A stretch of DNA of 64,000 bases from assembly GCF_007954625.1 (NCBI RefSeq), contig NZ_CP042420.1, positions 1,066,501 through 1,130,500 on the forward strand, given 5' to 3'. Numbering within the stretch: position 1 is the first letter of the stretch; the number at the start of each line of letters is the position of its first letter. The notes under the pieces were generated by a model. That model did not search any database. It was not told where the DNA came from and worked only from the letters and a program-made list of their open reading frames with translations. The position numbers and the translations under genes are program-made. Source of the stretch: Leuconostoc lactis (lineage in GTDB: Bacteria > Bacillota > Bacilli > Lactobacillales > Lactobacillaceae). This document shows, piece after piece, positions 26,340 to 35,443 of the stretch.

Positions 26340-26477
26340 TTAGTTATCTGCTTGATCGTCTGCTTGGGCGCGGCCCAAGGCAGCTGAACGGGCATCATCT
26401 GCAGTTTCATCCGGTAATGAGATCAGTTGATCCAATGGATTGACGTTCTGTTCTTCACGCGTTACAATTTTTGCCAT
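26340..26477 (-). CDS. 45-residue acidic protein of unknown function
   Basis: ATG (26477) follows CGGAGGTGAATT, a strong Shine-Dalgarno. The product MAKIVTREEQNVNPLDQLIS... contains PDETADDARSAALGRAQ and ends QADDQADN. It is hydrophilic and acidic without a membrane segment. It is flanked by its own terminator and divergent from the GlnQ-type ATPase gene, with an AT-rich intergenic region (26478-26612). I recognise no family. Confidence 0.75.
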   Translation of the reverse strand: MAKIVTREEQNVNPLDQLISLPDETADDARSAALGRAQADDQADN

Positions 26478-26612
26478 AATTCACCTCCGTTCTTGATAGT
26501 ATAACGCACTTTATATGCAAAAATATACAAATATTCAAAGTTTTTTCGTATATTAAATGCATATTTATTGTGAGTGTGTATAATTAAAGCTAGAGATCAA
26601 AGGAGTAAGGCA

Positions 26613-27347
26613 ATGACTGAATTATTAAAAATCGTTGATTTAAAAAAACAATATGGTGATAAGGTGATTTTTGATCACGTGAATGCACAGGTCAAGCAGG
26701 GTGAGGTAATTGCCATTCTTGGCCCATCTGGTGCTGGTAAATCAACCTTTTTACGGGCGATTAACTTACTGGATGCGCCAACGAGCGGCCAAGTCATTTT
26801 TGAAGGTAACGAATTGACCAATTTAAGCGAGAAAGCATTGGATCAATTACGTGAAAAAATGGGCATGGTTTTCCAAAACTTCAATCTATTTCCTAATTTG
26901 ACGGTCTTAGAAAATATTAAGCTGGCACCGGTCCAAGTGAAAAAGCTATCTGATCAGGCTGCTACTGAACTTGGCCAGAAATTATTGGCGCAAGTTGGCT
27001 TAGCCGATAAACAGGATGCCTATCCGGCTAGTTTATCTGGTGGACAAAAGCAACGTGTGGCGATTGCACGGGCGCTGGCGATGTCGCCTGACGTGATGTT
27101 ATTTGATGAACCAACGAGCGCGTTAGATCCAGAAATGGTCGGTGAAGTACTCCAGGTCATGAACCAACTTGCTGAAAATGGGATGACCATGTTGGTTGTG
27201 ACGCACGAAATGGGCTTTGCCCGCGAAGTGGCCGATACCATTTGGTTTATGGCGGATGGTGGCTTACAGGAAGTGGCCACACCGGAACAATTCTTTGCAG
27301 CACCAACGACAGCGCGCGCTCAAGATTTCCTACAGAAAGTTTTATAA
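26613..27347 (+). CDS. Polar amino acid ABC transporter ATP-binding protein (GlnQ type)
   Basis: The product is a 244-residue ABC ATPase with Walker [10 protein letters not shown] near residue 37, Q-loop [18 protein letters not shown], signature [17 protein letters not shown], Walker [15 protein letters not shown] and H-switch VVTHEM, as in the GlnQ/HisP group. ATG 26613 is preceded by AAAGGAG. No permease or binding protein is adjacent. The fused GlnH-GlnP gene at 49509 has no ATPase and is a plausible partner. Confidence 0.88.
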   Translation: MTELLKIVDLKKQYGDKVIFDHVNAQVKQGEVIAILGPSGAGKSTFLRAINLLDAPTSGQVIFEGNELTNLSEKALDQLREKMGMVFQNFNLFPNLTVLENIKLAPVQVKKLSDQAATELGQKLLAQVGLADKQDAYPASLSGGQKQRVAIARALAMSPDVMLFDEPTSALDPEMVGEVLQVMNQLAENGMTMLVVTHEMGFAREVADTIWFMADGGLQEVATPEQFFAAPTTARAQDFLQKVL

Positions 27348-27355
27348 TTTGCATG

Positions 27356-27382
27356 ACACGGTTATATTTCACCGTGTTTTTT
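27356..27382 (+). terminator. Terminator of the GlnQ-type gene
   Basis: Stem ACACGGT / ACCGTGT with an 8-nt loop and six Ts; it lies in the 49-bp gap before rpiA. Confidence 0.85.
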
Positions 27383-27404
27383 GTTATCATGAGGATATGA
27401 TAAC
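27382..27404 (+). promoter_or_regulatory. Palindrome enclosing the rpiA start codon
   Basis: GTTATCAT - GAGGAT - ATGATAAC is a perfect 8-bp inverted repeat. The only Shine-Dalgarno-like bases (GAGG, 27391-27394) are in the loop and the ATG (27397) opens the 3' arm. Confidence 0.55.
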
Positions 27405-28092
27405 GATTAATGACGAAAAACGCCAGGCTGGCGAAACAGCCGCGCAACTAATTACTGATGGGATGACGGTCGGTTTGGGGACAGGTTCGACTGTGGCTTA
27501 CTTCTTAGAGGCGTTGGCTGCACGCATCCGTGATGAACAACTGCACATTATCGGTGTGACAACATCTTTTAAAACAGCCGCGCAAGCCCAAGCATTAGGT
27601 ATTACAATTGTGGACATTGATGATGCGCCCATAATTGATTTAACGGTGGATGGGGCCGATGAAGTTGATGTCCACATGAATGGCATTAAGGGTGGCGGTG
27701 CGGCCTTTTTGATGGAAAAAATTGTCGCTAAAAACTCAAAGCGCATTGTTTGGATTGTCGACCAACAAAAGGTGCATCAACAATTAGGTAGTTTTCCTTT
27801 ACCGGTTGAAATTGTGCCCTTTGGGCATGGTAAATTGGTTGCGGAATTTGCGCAACAGCAACTGCATCCAGTGTTGCGGCTTAAAGACGGTGAACCAGTG
27901 GTCACGGATATGGGACACTACATTGTTGATTTACATTTAGAGGTTATTGACCAACCAGAAGAACTCGGGAAATATCTAGACGGTCGCGTGGGAGTTGTTG
28001 AACATGGCCTCTTTTTGAATATCGCTGATGAAATCATTATTGGTCAGGAACATGGACCAGCATTTTTGTTACGACAAAATTTACAGAAATAA
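27397..28092 (+). CDS. rpiA: Ribose-5-phosphate isomerase A
   Basis: The product is a 231-residue RpiA that interconverts ribose-5-P and ribulose-5-P, linking the pentose pathway to PRPP and purine synthesis. Motifs: GMTVGLGTGSTV (phosphate loop), DLTVDGADEVD (catalytic Asp), GGGAAFLMEKIVA, LKDGEPVVTDMGHYIVDL. Start at ATG 27397 matches the family length, although the start codon sits in a palindrome and the GAGG is only 2 nt away. Confidence 0.95.
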   Translation: MITINDEKRQAGETAAQLITDGMTVGLGTGSTVAYFLEALAARIRDEQLHIIGVTTSFKTAAQAQALGITIVDIDDAPIIDLTVDGADEVDVHMNGIKGGGAAFLMEKIVAKNSKRIVWIVDQQKVHQQLGSFPLPVEIVPFGHGKLVAEFAQQQLHPVLRLKDGEPVVTDMGHYIVDLHLEVIDQPEELGKYLDGRVGVVEHGLFLNIADEIIIGQEHGPAFLLRQNLQK

Positions 28093-28103
28093 ATGCAACA
28101 CAA

Positions 28104-28141
28104 GTAAAGCGCTTACATTTCGGTGATGAAAGCGGTATAAT
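28104..28141 (+). promoter_or_regulatory. uspA promoter with a cre-like site
   Basis: TATAAT at 28136-28141. A palindromic GTAAAGCGCTTACA (28104-28117) matches the CcpA consensus TGWAANCGNTNWCA at 12 of 14 positions and overlaps the expected -35 (CTTACA, 18-bp spacer). Confidence 0.5.
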
Positions 28142-28162
28142 AGGCTTATAAGATCATAAGTT

Positions 28163-28206
28163 AAGGAGTATGTTGCATGACCTCATGCAACAGCATAAGT
28201 GAGATG
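28163..28206 (+). promoter_or_regulatory. uspA: SD, perfect 8-bp stem-loop, AUG
   Basis: AAGGAG (28163-28168), 3 nt, hairpin GTTGCATG - ACCT - CATGCAAC (28172-28191), 12 nt, ATG 28204. An in-frame ATG at 28177 lies inside the hairpin 8 nt from the SD and is an alternative start. Confidence 0.55.
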
Positions 28207-28647
28207 GCCTATAAAAATATTTTAGTTGCAATTGATAGCTCAAATGTCGCTAATTTGTTAATCAAACGGGCGCATGAGATGGCGCCAAACGCCCATTTAG
28301 ATATTTTGAATGTCGTCGATACAAGTGGTGGCTACTTTGGCACGATGGTTATGAATGCAGACATTGTATACCAAATGGAGCAAGATGCTGAAACCGCTAT
28401 TCAGGCAGCCTATGTGTACGCCCACAGTATTGGTCATGACGACGTGGATATTCACGTGCGTTTTGGGTCTCCTAAAAAAGTGATTGCCAATGACTTTCCA
28501 AAAGATCATCATAATGATCTTATTGTTGTCGGTGAAACAGGCTTAAGCCGCTTGCAACGTGCAATGGCAGGGACAGTCCCATCATATGTGACGAAATCAG
28601 CCGCAGTTGATGTCTTAGTCCTAAGAACGAGCGAATTAACACAATAA
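28204..28647 (+). CDS. Universal stress protein, UspA family
   Basis: The product is 147 residues with the Usp fold: MAYKNILVAIDSS start, ATP-binding region DLIVVGETGLSRLQRAMAGTVPSYV (G-2x-G-9x-G(S/T)-like) and a C-terminal VDVLVLRTSE strand. Its exact role is unknown; family members bind ATP/AMP and respond to starvation. Start 28204 fits the family; starting at 28177 would add TSCNSISE. The cre-like site suggests catabolite control. Confidence 0.88.
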   Translation: MAYKNILVAIDSSNVANLLIKRAHEMAPNAHLDILNVVDTSGGYFGTMVMNADIVYQMEQDAETAIQAAYVYAHSIGHDDVDIHVRFGSPKKVIANDFPKDHHNDLIVVGETGLSRLQRAMAGTVPSYVTKSAAVDVLVLRTSELTQ

Positions 28648-28653
28648 GCGATC

Positions 28654-28682
28654 AAAAAAAGCACCCGCAGGTGCTTTTTTAT
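28654..28682. terminator. Bidirectional terminator of uspA and cyclophilin
   Basis: Stem AAAAAAGCACC / GGTGCTTTTTT with loop CGCA between converging genes. Confidence 0.92.
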
Positions 28683-29461
28683 TTGGCTTCTTTGAGGATT
28701 GTGATACCAGTGATTTTAACTGGATCAACCGGTGTTGACCCTTCACCACTGGATTTAACTTTTTGGGCTGCAATTTTATCAACAACGTCCATGCCGGCAA
28801 TTACTTGACCAAACACGGTATAACTGCCATCAAGTGATGGATTACCACCATGTTTGTAAGCGTCTACAATTTTGGCTGGATAGTTGTTTTGATCAATTTT
28901 TTTAGTTTGATCGCTTTTATTTTGATTAATAAAGAATTGTGAGCCATTCGTATCCGGGCCAGCGTTGGCCATTGATAACGCACCGCGAATATTATAAAAG
29001 GATGAACTGGTTTCGTTTTTAAAGCCATTGCCACTATCGATCGCTGTGTTCTTATCATGCCAAATTGATGTGCCGCCAGAACCATCGCCTTTAGGATCAC
29101 CACCTTGAATCATGAAGTCATTAATGACACGATGGAAAATGGTGTTGTTATAGTAACCATCTTTGGCGTGAGTTAAGAAGTTCTCAACCGCGAGTGGTGC
29201 ATATTGATTGAACAGCTTAATGGTGATATCGCCCATTGTTGTACTGATACGCACTTCGCTTTCATTATCTGCGACTGTATCACTAAGTTGCGGCAAAGGT
29301 ACTTTGTCTAAATTAGGATCTTTTTTAGTGTGAGAGGTGGCATTTTGTGCAGTCGTCCCGGTTTGTTGGTCTTTGGTCGTTAAGACTAAAATACCAATAA
29401 TAATTGCTACCAAGATGGCTACCATTGCAGCAACACCAATATATTGTTTTTTCTTGTGCAT
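28679..29461 (-). CDS. Membrane-anchored peptidyl-prolyl cis-trans isomerase, cyclophilin type
   Basis: The product is 260 residues: N-terminal uncleaved signal or lipoprotein-like helix (IGVAAMVAILVAIIIGILVL, no lipobox Cys), a short linker, then a cyclophilin domain from about residue 68 (TTMGDITIKLF, FHRVINDFMIQGGDPKGDGSGG, SMANAGPDTNGSQFFI, YTVFGQVIAGMDVVDKI). The catalytic Arg is in FHRV. It likely folds secreted proteins outside the membrane. AAGGAG 7 nt before the ATG. It starts 11 bp after mnmM ends. Confidence 0.92.
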   Translation of the reverse strand: MHKKKQYIGVAAMVAILVAIIIGILVLTTKDQQTGTTAQNATSHTKKDPNLDKVPLPQLSDTVADNESEVRISTTMGDITIKLFNQYAPLAVENFLTHAKDGYYNNTIFHRVINDFMIQGGDPKGDGSGGTSIWHDKNTAIDSGNGFKNETSSSFYNIRGALSMANAGPDTNGSQFFINQNKSDQTKKIDQNNYPAKIVDAYKHGGNPSLDGSYTVFGQVIAGMDVVDKIAAQKVKSSGEGSTPVDPVKITGITILKEAK

Positions 29462-29472
29462 GTCTGAACTCC

Positions 29473-29994
29473 TTAAATGCGTTCAATGAGATAAGCTTGG
29501 GCGGCTTCCGTGAGGTAGGCCGCTTGCTGATAGTCGGCTTTCAGGAGACTTTTTTGATAAGCTTGCCAATCAGCGGGGGGTTCACTAAATAGCACAATCA
29601 GGAGGCCGCCATGGGTTAAGCGGGGCAAAACACGATCAATTTGGTCCAGATAGTCAACTGGCCGATCCACCGCATTTTGTGCAGCTTGAGAATAATCAAA
29701 AATGGCAATGCGTGCCTGAGATTGTGGCCCTAATTCGGTAATGAACTGACGATCAATTGTTTTCCCTAGTAAGGTCACGCGTTCAGACAAACCACTCATG
29801 AAAAGTGAAGCGGCAGCTGCGTTCGCATTATCTTTGGTCGCCGTATAACTTAAGACACGACCAGATGGGCCGACACGCGTTGCCAGAAAGCGCGTATTAA
29901 TGCCGTTGACGGTGGTACCATCAATGGTTGTGTCGCCAACATGCACGGTTTGTTCGATTAATTGATGGACTAAGTTATGTGTTGTTGGTAGCAT
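29473..29994 (-). CDS. mnmM: SAM-dependent methyltransferase, MnmM/YtqB type
   Basis: The product is a 173-residue class I methyltransferase. Its start (LPTTHNLVHQLIEQTVHVGDTTIDGTT) matches YtqB/MnmM, which methylates nm5U34 of certain tRNAs to mnm5U. Motif I is divergent (DGTTVNGINTRFLA for the usual DATxGNGxDTxFLA). ATG 29994 was chosen for its GGAG 6 nt upstream and family length; the frame stays open 34 codons further inside the PAP2 gene. It overlaps that gene by 20 bp. Confidence 0.78.
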   Translation of the reverse strand: MLPTTHNLVHQLIEQTVHVGDTTIDGTTVNGINTRFLATRVGPSGRVLSYTATKDNANAAAASLFMSGLSERVTLLGKTIDRQFITELGPQSQARIAIFDYSQAAQNAVDRPVDYLDQIDRVLPRLTHGGLLIVLFSEPPADWQAYQKSLLKADYQQAAYLTEAAQAYLIERI

Positions 29995-30613
29995 ACCGTT
30001 CTCCAAAAAATAGGTGATAAGAGAGTCTGAGTAATATCCAGCCGAGTGATAGGCCGGCCAGGACATCGCTGAGATAATGGACATTAAGATAAACACGACT
30101 AATTGGAATGAGGCAGATAATGAGCGTTAAAATCGTGATTATAAGATAACGGCACCAACGTTTTTGGACAAAATGTTGTCCCATTAGAATCAGGGTGCCG
30201 TAGAGTAAAATGGCCACCATACTGTGACCAGAAGGGAAGCTGTAGCCTGTCTCAGGTAAAAGTTGTGGCTGGGGCCGCGGATTTTGTACCCAATTTTTAA
30301 TCAGGGCGGTAATCAGTCCGGCAAAAACGGCGACGTTAATCACGATAAAAATGGCCCAACGCCATTGCCGTTGACTGATTAAAATCACGGCGATTAACGT
30401 GGTCAAACCGGTGGTGAGGGCAATACTGCCTAATTGTGTCACGGTCATAAATAAGGTAGTTAACTGCGGTGATCGCTGTTGAATTACTAGCTGACCAACA
30501 CGATTCAATTGCGCTAACCAGGTGGCTTTAGTTAGGACACCAAAGAGTAACACCGTAAAGGTTAGGGCGGCAAAAACAGTTAAAAATAAGTCAAAATTTT
30601 GTTTCTTAAGCAT
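29975..30613 (-). CDS. PAP2-family phosphatase
   Basis: The product is a 212-residue protein with six helices and the three PAP2 motifs: KNWVQNPRP, SFPSGH and SRVYLNVHYLSDV (catalytic His in PSGH and the distal His). It probably dephosphorylates undecaprenyl pyrophosphate or phosphatidylglycerophosphate. No Shine-Dalgarno precedes ATG 30613. A TATACT box ends 7 nt before it, so the mRNA may be leaderless. Confidence 0.88.
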   Translation of the reverse strand: MLKKQNFDLFLTVFAALTFTVLLFGVLTKATWLAQLNRVGQLVIQQRSPQLTTLFMTVTQLGSIALTTGLTTLIAVILISQRQWRWAIFIVINVAVFAGLITALIKNWVQNPRPQPQLLPETGYSFPSGHSMVAILLYGTLILMGQHFVQKRWCRYLIITILTLIICLIPISRVYLNVHYLSDVLAGLSLGWILLRLSYHLFFGERYATNNT

Positions 30614-30643
30614 AATATATAGTATACCTGATTTACAGAAAAC

Positions 30644-30652
30644 GTGATATAA
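30644..30652 (+). promoter_or_regulatory. Extended -10 of the leuS leader
   Basis: TGATATAAT (hexamer 30647-30652) with no good -35; it is followed by the leucine T-box leader. Confidence 0.5.
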
Positions 30653-30667
30653 TTAGAGCATTATATT

Positions 30668-30888
30668 TAGCATTAGTACACATCGCGTGGCATTCAGAGA
30701 GTAGACGGTGGTGCAAGTCTACCAAGCAACATGTGGAACTCGGTTAAAGCAATTGAGAGTGAACTAACAGTAGCTTTTGACGTGGCGTCGCGTTAAGACT
30801 TTTGAGGCGTAGGAATACGTGAACATAGGTGGTACCGCGTTAAATCGCCCTATGTCACACTTTTTAGTGTGACATAGGGCGATTTTTT
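30668..30888 (+). promoter_or_regulatory. Leucine T-box riboswitch (leuS leader)
   Basis: AG-box region CAGAGAG (30695), specifier CTC (Leu codon, in GGAACTCGG near 30737), T-box AGGTGGTACCGCG at 30827-30839 and a 19-bp terminator hairpin (AAATCGCCCTATGTCACAC with its complement, 30842-30888). Uncharged tRNA-Leu(GAG) should favour antitermination. Confidence 0.93.
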
Positions 30889-30912
30889 AGCCTAAATGTG
30901 ATTAAATTTTTC

Positions 30913-30960
30913 AGGAGGAACGTGAGGGGCTGTAAAAGGCCTATCACATCAACAAACATG
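30913..30960 (+). promoter_or_regulatory. leuS: SD, stem-loop, AUG
   Basis: AGGAGG (30913-30918), 3 nt, hairpin 30922-30947 (GTGAGGGGC with GGCCTATCAC, one mismatch, loop GTAAAA region), 10 nt (ATCAACAAAC), ATG 30958. An in-frame GTG at 30922 is 3 nt from the SD. Confidence 0.55.
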
Positions 30961-33369
30961 CCATACGAACATCAACAAATCGAGCAAAAGTGGCAAAAGT
31001 TTTGGGATGAGCACCAAACTTTTGCGACGACAGATGATACCAGCAAGCCTAAGTATTATGCTATGGATATGTTCCCTTATCCATCAGGCCAAGGCTTGCA
31101 CGTGGGACACCCCGAAGGTTACACGGCAACCGATATTATGAGTCGCTTTAAGCGTGCCAATGGTTATAATGTCTTACATCCAATGGGATGGGATGCGTTT
31201 GGTTTGCCTGCGGAACAATACGCGATGAAGACTGGGCATAATCCAGCAGACTTCACCAGCGAAAACATTGATCATTTCCGTGAACAAATCAAAGCTTTGG
31301 GCTTGTCTTATGATTGGGATCGTGAAATTAACACAACAGATCCAGAATATTATAAGTGGACGCAATGGATTTTTGAAAAGTTGTACGAAAAAGGTTTGGC
31401 TTACGAGTCTAACATGATGGTCAACTGGGATCCAATTGACCGTGTTGTTTTGGCCAATGAAGAAGTCATTGATGGTAAGTCAGAACGTTCAGGCAACCCT
31501 GTTGAACGTAAAGCCTTGCGTCAATGGGTCTTAAAAATTACAGCGTACGCTGATCGGTTGGTTGACGATTTAGAAGATCTAGATTGGCCAGAAGCGATTA
31601 AAGAACAACAACGTAATTGGATTGGTCGTTCAAAGGGCGCAGCGGTTTTCTTTGACGTTGCCAATACTGACGACAAGATCGAAGTCTACACGACACGGCC
31701 TGACACGCTTTTCGGTGCAAGTTATATGGTGTTGGCGCCTGAACATCCGTTGGTTGATCAAATTGTGTCAGCCGAACAAGCCCAAGCAGTGGCCGATTAC
31801 CGTGCGTCAATCGCAGCGAAGTCAGACCTTGAACGGACGGATTTGAACAAGGATAAGACTGGTGTCTTCACTGGCGCTTATGGCATTAATCCAGTCAATA
31901 GCGAACAATTACCAATTTGGATTGCTGATTATGTTTTGGCTTCTTATGGAACGGGGGCTATCATGGCTGTACCAGCCCATGATGAGCGTGATTATGAGTT
32001 TGCCAAGAAGTTCGGCCTAGATATTAAGCCGGTGATTGCTGGTGGCGATATTACCGAAGCGCCTTATACCGGTGATGGTGTGCATATCAATTCAGAATTT
32101 TTGGATGGGTTGGATAAGGCGACAGCAATTGATGAAATGATTACTTGGCTCGAAGCACATCAAGCGGGACACGCACAAACAAACTTCCGGTTGCGTGACT
32201 GGGTCTTCTCACGGCAACGTTATTGGGGTGAACCAATCCCAGTCATTCATTGGGAAGACGGGACGAAGAGTCTTGTGCCTGAAGCTGAATTACCATTGCT
32301 TTTGCCACGTGCCACTGAACTACGACCTTCAGGTAATGGTGAATCACCACTGGCAAACCTAACAGATTGGTTAGAAGTAACTCGTGAAGATGGTGTGAAG
32401 GGCCGTCGTGAAACCAATACGATGCCACAATGGGCTGGTTCATCATGGTATTTCTTGCGTTATATTGATCCACGCAACAAGGAACAACTAGCCGATCCTG
32501 ATAAATTAAAGTATTGGATGAATGTTGACTTGTACGTTGGCGGGGCCGAACATGCTGTGTTACACTTATTGTACGCGCGTTTCTGGCACAAGTTCTTGTA
32601 TGATCTTGGCGTTGTGCCAACAAAGGAACCCTTCCAAAAGCTGGTCAACCAAGGCATGATTCTTGGTGAGAACCATGAAAAGATGTCTAAGTCAAAGGGT
32701 AACGTGGTCAATCCGGATGATATCGTGGCTGAATTTGGTGCCGATACCCTCCGAGTGTATGAAATGTTCATGGGACCATTGACGCAAAGCAAGCCATGGT
32801 CTGAAGAAGGCATTACGGGTTCACGTCGTTGGTTAGATCGCGTTTGGCGCTTGTTGATTGATGATGAAGGTCAGCTACGTGACCGTGTCACGACGGTTAA
32901 TTCCGGTGAGTTGGATAAGATTTATCATCAAACGGTCAAAAAGGTCACGGAAGATCTTGAAAACATGCGCTTTAACACGGCAATTTCTCAAATGATGGTG
33001 TTTGTCAATGAAGCTTATAAGGCCGACAGCCTATTCCTGGACTACATGACAGGCTTTGTACAACTATTGGCACCATTTGCACCGCATCTATCAGAAGAAC
33101 TTTGGGTCCGTTTGGGACAAGAAGCTTCTATTTCATATGTGGCTTGGCCAACTTATGATCCAGCACAACTTGTTGAAGATACGGTTGAAATCATTTTCCA
33201 AGTCAACGGTAAAGTACGTGGTAAGGCCACAGTGGCGCGTGATATCGATCAAGATGGCATGATTGCTGCGGCTAAAGAAGATGATAACGTTCAAAAGTTT
33301 ATCGCGGATAAGACGATCCGCAAGGTCATCGCCATTCCAGGCAAATTTGTCAACATTGTCGTTGGCTAA
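30958..33369 (+). CDS. leuS: Leucyl-tRNA synthetase
   Basis: The product is an 803-residue class I aaRS. It begins [16 protein letters not shown], the normal LeuRS start. It has HIGH-type motif [17 protein letters not shown], the CP1 editing domain with [20 protein letters not shown] (Thr-rich discriminator), [24 protein letters not shown] zinc-free core, KMSKS ([15 protein letters not shown]) and the C-terminal VNGKVRGK. Expression is under the leucine T-box. An 18-residue upstream extension from GTG 30922 is possible but unlike the family. Confidence 0.97.
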   Translation: MPYEHQQIEQKWQKFWDEHQTFATTDDTSKPKYYAMDMFPYPSGQGLHVGHPEGYTATDIMSRFKRANGYNVLHPMGWDAFGLPAEQYAMKTGHNPADFTSENIDHFREQIKALGLSYDWDREINTTDPEYYKWTQWIFEKLYEKGLAYESNMMVNWDPIDRVVLANEEVIDGKSERSGNPVERKALRQWVLKITAYADRLVDDLEDLDWPEAIKEQQRNWIGRSKGAAVFFDVANTDDKIEVYTTRPDTLFGASYMVLAPEHPLVDQIVSAEQAQAVADYRASIAAKSDLERTDLNKDKTGVFTGAYGINPVNSEQLPIWIADYVLASYGTGAIMAVPAHDERDYEFAKKFGLDIKPVIAGGDITEAPYTGDGVHINSEFLDGLDKATAIDEMITWLEAHQAGHAQTNFRLRDWVFSRQRYWGEPIPVIHWEDGTKSLVPEAELPLLLPRATELRPSGNGESPLANLTDWLEVTREDGVKGRRETNTMPQWAGSSWYFLRYIDPRNKEQLADPDKLKYWMNVDLYVGGAEHAVLHLLYARFWHKFLYDLGVVPTKEPFQKLVNQGMILGENHEKMSKSKGNVVNPDDIVAEFGADTLRVYEMFMGPLTQSKPWSEEGITGSRRWLDRVWRLLIDDEGQLRDRVTTVNSGELDKIYHQTVKKVTEDLENMRFNTAISQMMVFVNEAYKADSLFLDYMTGFVQLLAPFAPHLSEELWVRLGQEASISYVAWPTYDPAQLVEDTVEIIFQVNGKVRGKATVARDIDQDGMIAAAKEDDNVQKFIADKTIRKVIAIPGKFVNIVVG

Positions 33370-33439
33370 AAGATGACTTAAATGATTTAAGATGCTGGTA
33401 AGTCATTACCAGCGTACATAATGCAAGAGGAGTACACAC

Positions 33440-35443
33440 ATGACGGATGAACAGCATCCAGGCGATTCAAAAATGCAAGGAAAGCATGTTGATAAAATCA
33501 ATGTGGACGGCCAGGTATTAAGTGCAGATGAAATTCTAGCCCGAGCCCGTCAACGCATCCAAGCAAAAAAGCAACCCCATAATAGTCCAGTTGCTCGTCA
33601 ACCACAATCAGAACACCCGCAGCCTCAGGTACAGACACAACGCGCTGCTGAACAATTAGCGGCAATGCAAGCGCAGAATGACCAAGCGCGTCAAAACATT
33701 CGGAAAAAGAAACCACAGTTGCAGTCTTCGCAAGCTGCTGATCCGTTTGCGAGCGACATCAAAACGGTTGTGCCGCCCCAAAAAGCAAAAACGCCGCAAC
33801 CAGACGCCACAAAGTCAGCACAAGATCAAGCGCAAGCGACGCTGATCAAAGGCTCGGCTTGGTTGTCAGCAGGGAATATTATTTCTCGTATTCTTGGGGC
33901 GGTTTATATTGTGCCCTGGATGGCGCTGTTAGGTGCTGATTCAAACCGGGCTAACGGTTTGTTTGGTCAAGGTTACAATATTTATGCTGTTTTCTTGGCG
34001 ATTGCAACGTTTGGTGTCCCAGCTGCTATTTCAAAGTTGGTGGCGCAATATCATGCGCGACGTGATGTGCATCAATCACGACAATTAACGCGCCACTCCT
34101 TGATTTTAGGGGTATTTCTGGGATTGGTCTTTGGGACCACGATCTATGTGCTGACCCCTTGGTTAGCCATGGGAGATCCTAACTTTATCCCAGTGCTGCA
34201 TTCTTTGGCACCGGCCGTAGCAATTTTCCCATTAATGTCGATGTTGCGCGGCATTTTTCAGGGTTACCAGCTGATGAGCGTGTCAGCTTTGTCTCAAATT
34301 GTTGAACAGATTGCACGTATCATCTATATGTTGGTCAGTGCGGTGATTATTTTGAAGGCGACGCCGGGTAACTGGAGTGCCGTTGTGGTGCAGTCAACCT
34401 TTGCGGCTTTCATTGGTGCGCTGTTTAGTATGCTGGTGCTCGGTTGGGGTTGGATTAAGTATCACAACATTGTGATGCAGCCAATGCCACATGATGCGCC
34501 ACGCGTCAACACACCAACTTTAAAATTAATCCTGGATATTTTAAAAGAATCTTGGCCGTTTATTATTATTGGTTCAGCCATTACACTGTTCCAATTAGTC
34601 GATCAATATACTTATTTTAATGTGATGAGTCATTTTTTTGCCATGACGAATGCACAGTTACAGACGGATTTTGCCTTGTTTAGTGCCAATCCGAATAAGT
34701 TGATTATGATCATTGTGCCGTTTTCGACAAGTATTGCCGCAACTGCTTTGCCAATGTTGTCGGGTAGTAAGGCAACTTTGACACATGCCGATATTCAACA
34801 ACAGCTTAAGCAGGTCATTAAACTGTTTGCGATTGTGATGTTGCCAAGTGCTTTGGGGATGTTTGCGATTGCCTCACCGTTGTATAAGATGTTTTATCCA
34901 ATTGATGTATCAAATCAAGAGGGCATTTACTTACTACAATATTCAACAATTTTGGCCATTGTCTTTAGTTTGTTTATGTTACTGGCGTTTATTTTACAAG
35001 CGTTATCGGAAGTTTCCATTGTGATTAAGGCGTTTGTTTACGGCTTGTTAGTCAAAATTGTTTTGCAAGTACCGATGATTCGCTATTTTGAAGGCATGGG
35101 CGCGTTAATTGCAAGTGTCATTGGGATGACCGTAGCGATTGCCTTTATGTTAGATTATCTCAATGCGGCGTATGGCGTGTCATTGGGGTCTCTTGGTAGA
35201 GAACTTTGGCAATTATTCATGGGTGCCTTAGTGATGGCAGCGGTAGCCTACAGTATCGTGTTTGTGATGAGCAACTTTGTATTCCCAATGGATACTAAAT
35301 TGTCTGTCACGTTGACAACGTTCTTAAGTGCCGGTATTGGTGGCATTGTTGTCGCAATCATTTATCTTAAAATGGGATTTGGGGATGATCTTCTTGGGCC
35401 ACGCATGGACCGGATCCCCGCTATATTACAACCAAAACGATGA
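33440..35443 (+). CDS. MOP-superfamily flippase (SpoVB/MurJ-like) with disordered N-terminus
   Basis: The product is 667 residues. The first 135 are hydrophilic and rich in Gln, Ala and Pro, probably disordered (with a helical IRARQRIQAKKQ-like stretch). Then comes a PST-type flippase with about 14 helices, starting ATLIKGSAWLSAGNIISRILGAVYIVPW, the SpoVB/YtgP signature. Such proteins flip lipid-linked precursors; YtgP complements MurJ in B. subtilis. GAGGAG precedes the ATG. It is monocistronic. Confidence 0.86.
   Translation: MTDEQHPGDSKMQGKHVDKINVDGQVLSADEILARARQRIQAKKQPHNSPVARQPQSEHPQPQVQTQRAAEQLAAMQAQNDQARQNIRKKKPQLQSSQAADPFASDIKTVVPPQKAKTPQPDATKSAQDQAQATLIKGSAWLSAGNIISRILGAVYIVPWMALLGADSNRANGLFGQGYNIYAVFLAIATFGVPAAISKLVAQYHARRDVHQSRQLTRHSLILGVFLGLVFGTTIYVLTPWLAMGDPNFIPVLHSLAPAVAIFPLMSMLRGIFQGYQLMSVSALSQIVEQIARIIYMLVSAVIILKATPGNWSAVVVQSTFAAFIGALFSMLVLGWGWIKYHNIVMQPMPHDAPRVNTPTLKLILDILKESWPFIIIGSAITLFQLVDQYTYFNVMSHFFAMTNAQLQTDFALFSANPNKLIMIIVPFSTSIAATALPMLSGSKATLTHADIQQQLKQVIKLFAIVMLPSALGMFAIASPLYKMFYPIDVSNQEGIYLLQYSTILAIVFSLFMLLAFILQALSEVSIVIKAFVYGLLVKIVLQVPMIRYFEGMGALIASVIGMTVAIAFMLDYLNAAYGVSLGSLGRELWQLFMGALVMAAVAYSIVFVMSNFVFPMDTKLSVTLTTFLSAGIGGIVVAIIYLKMGFGDDLLGPRMDRIPAILQPKR

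Noticed and set aside
29995..30096. Upstream extension of mnmM by 34 codons
   Set aside because: It lies wholly inside the PAP2 gene; ATG 29994 has a good SD and fits the family.
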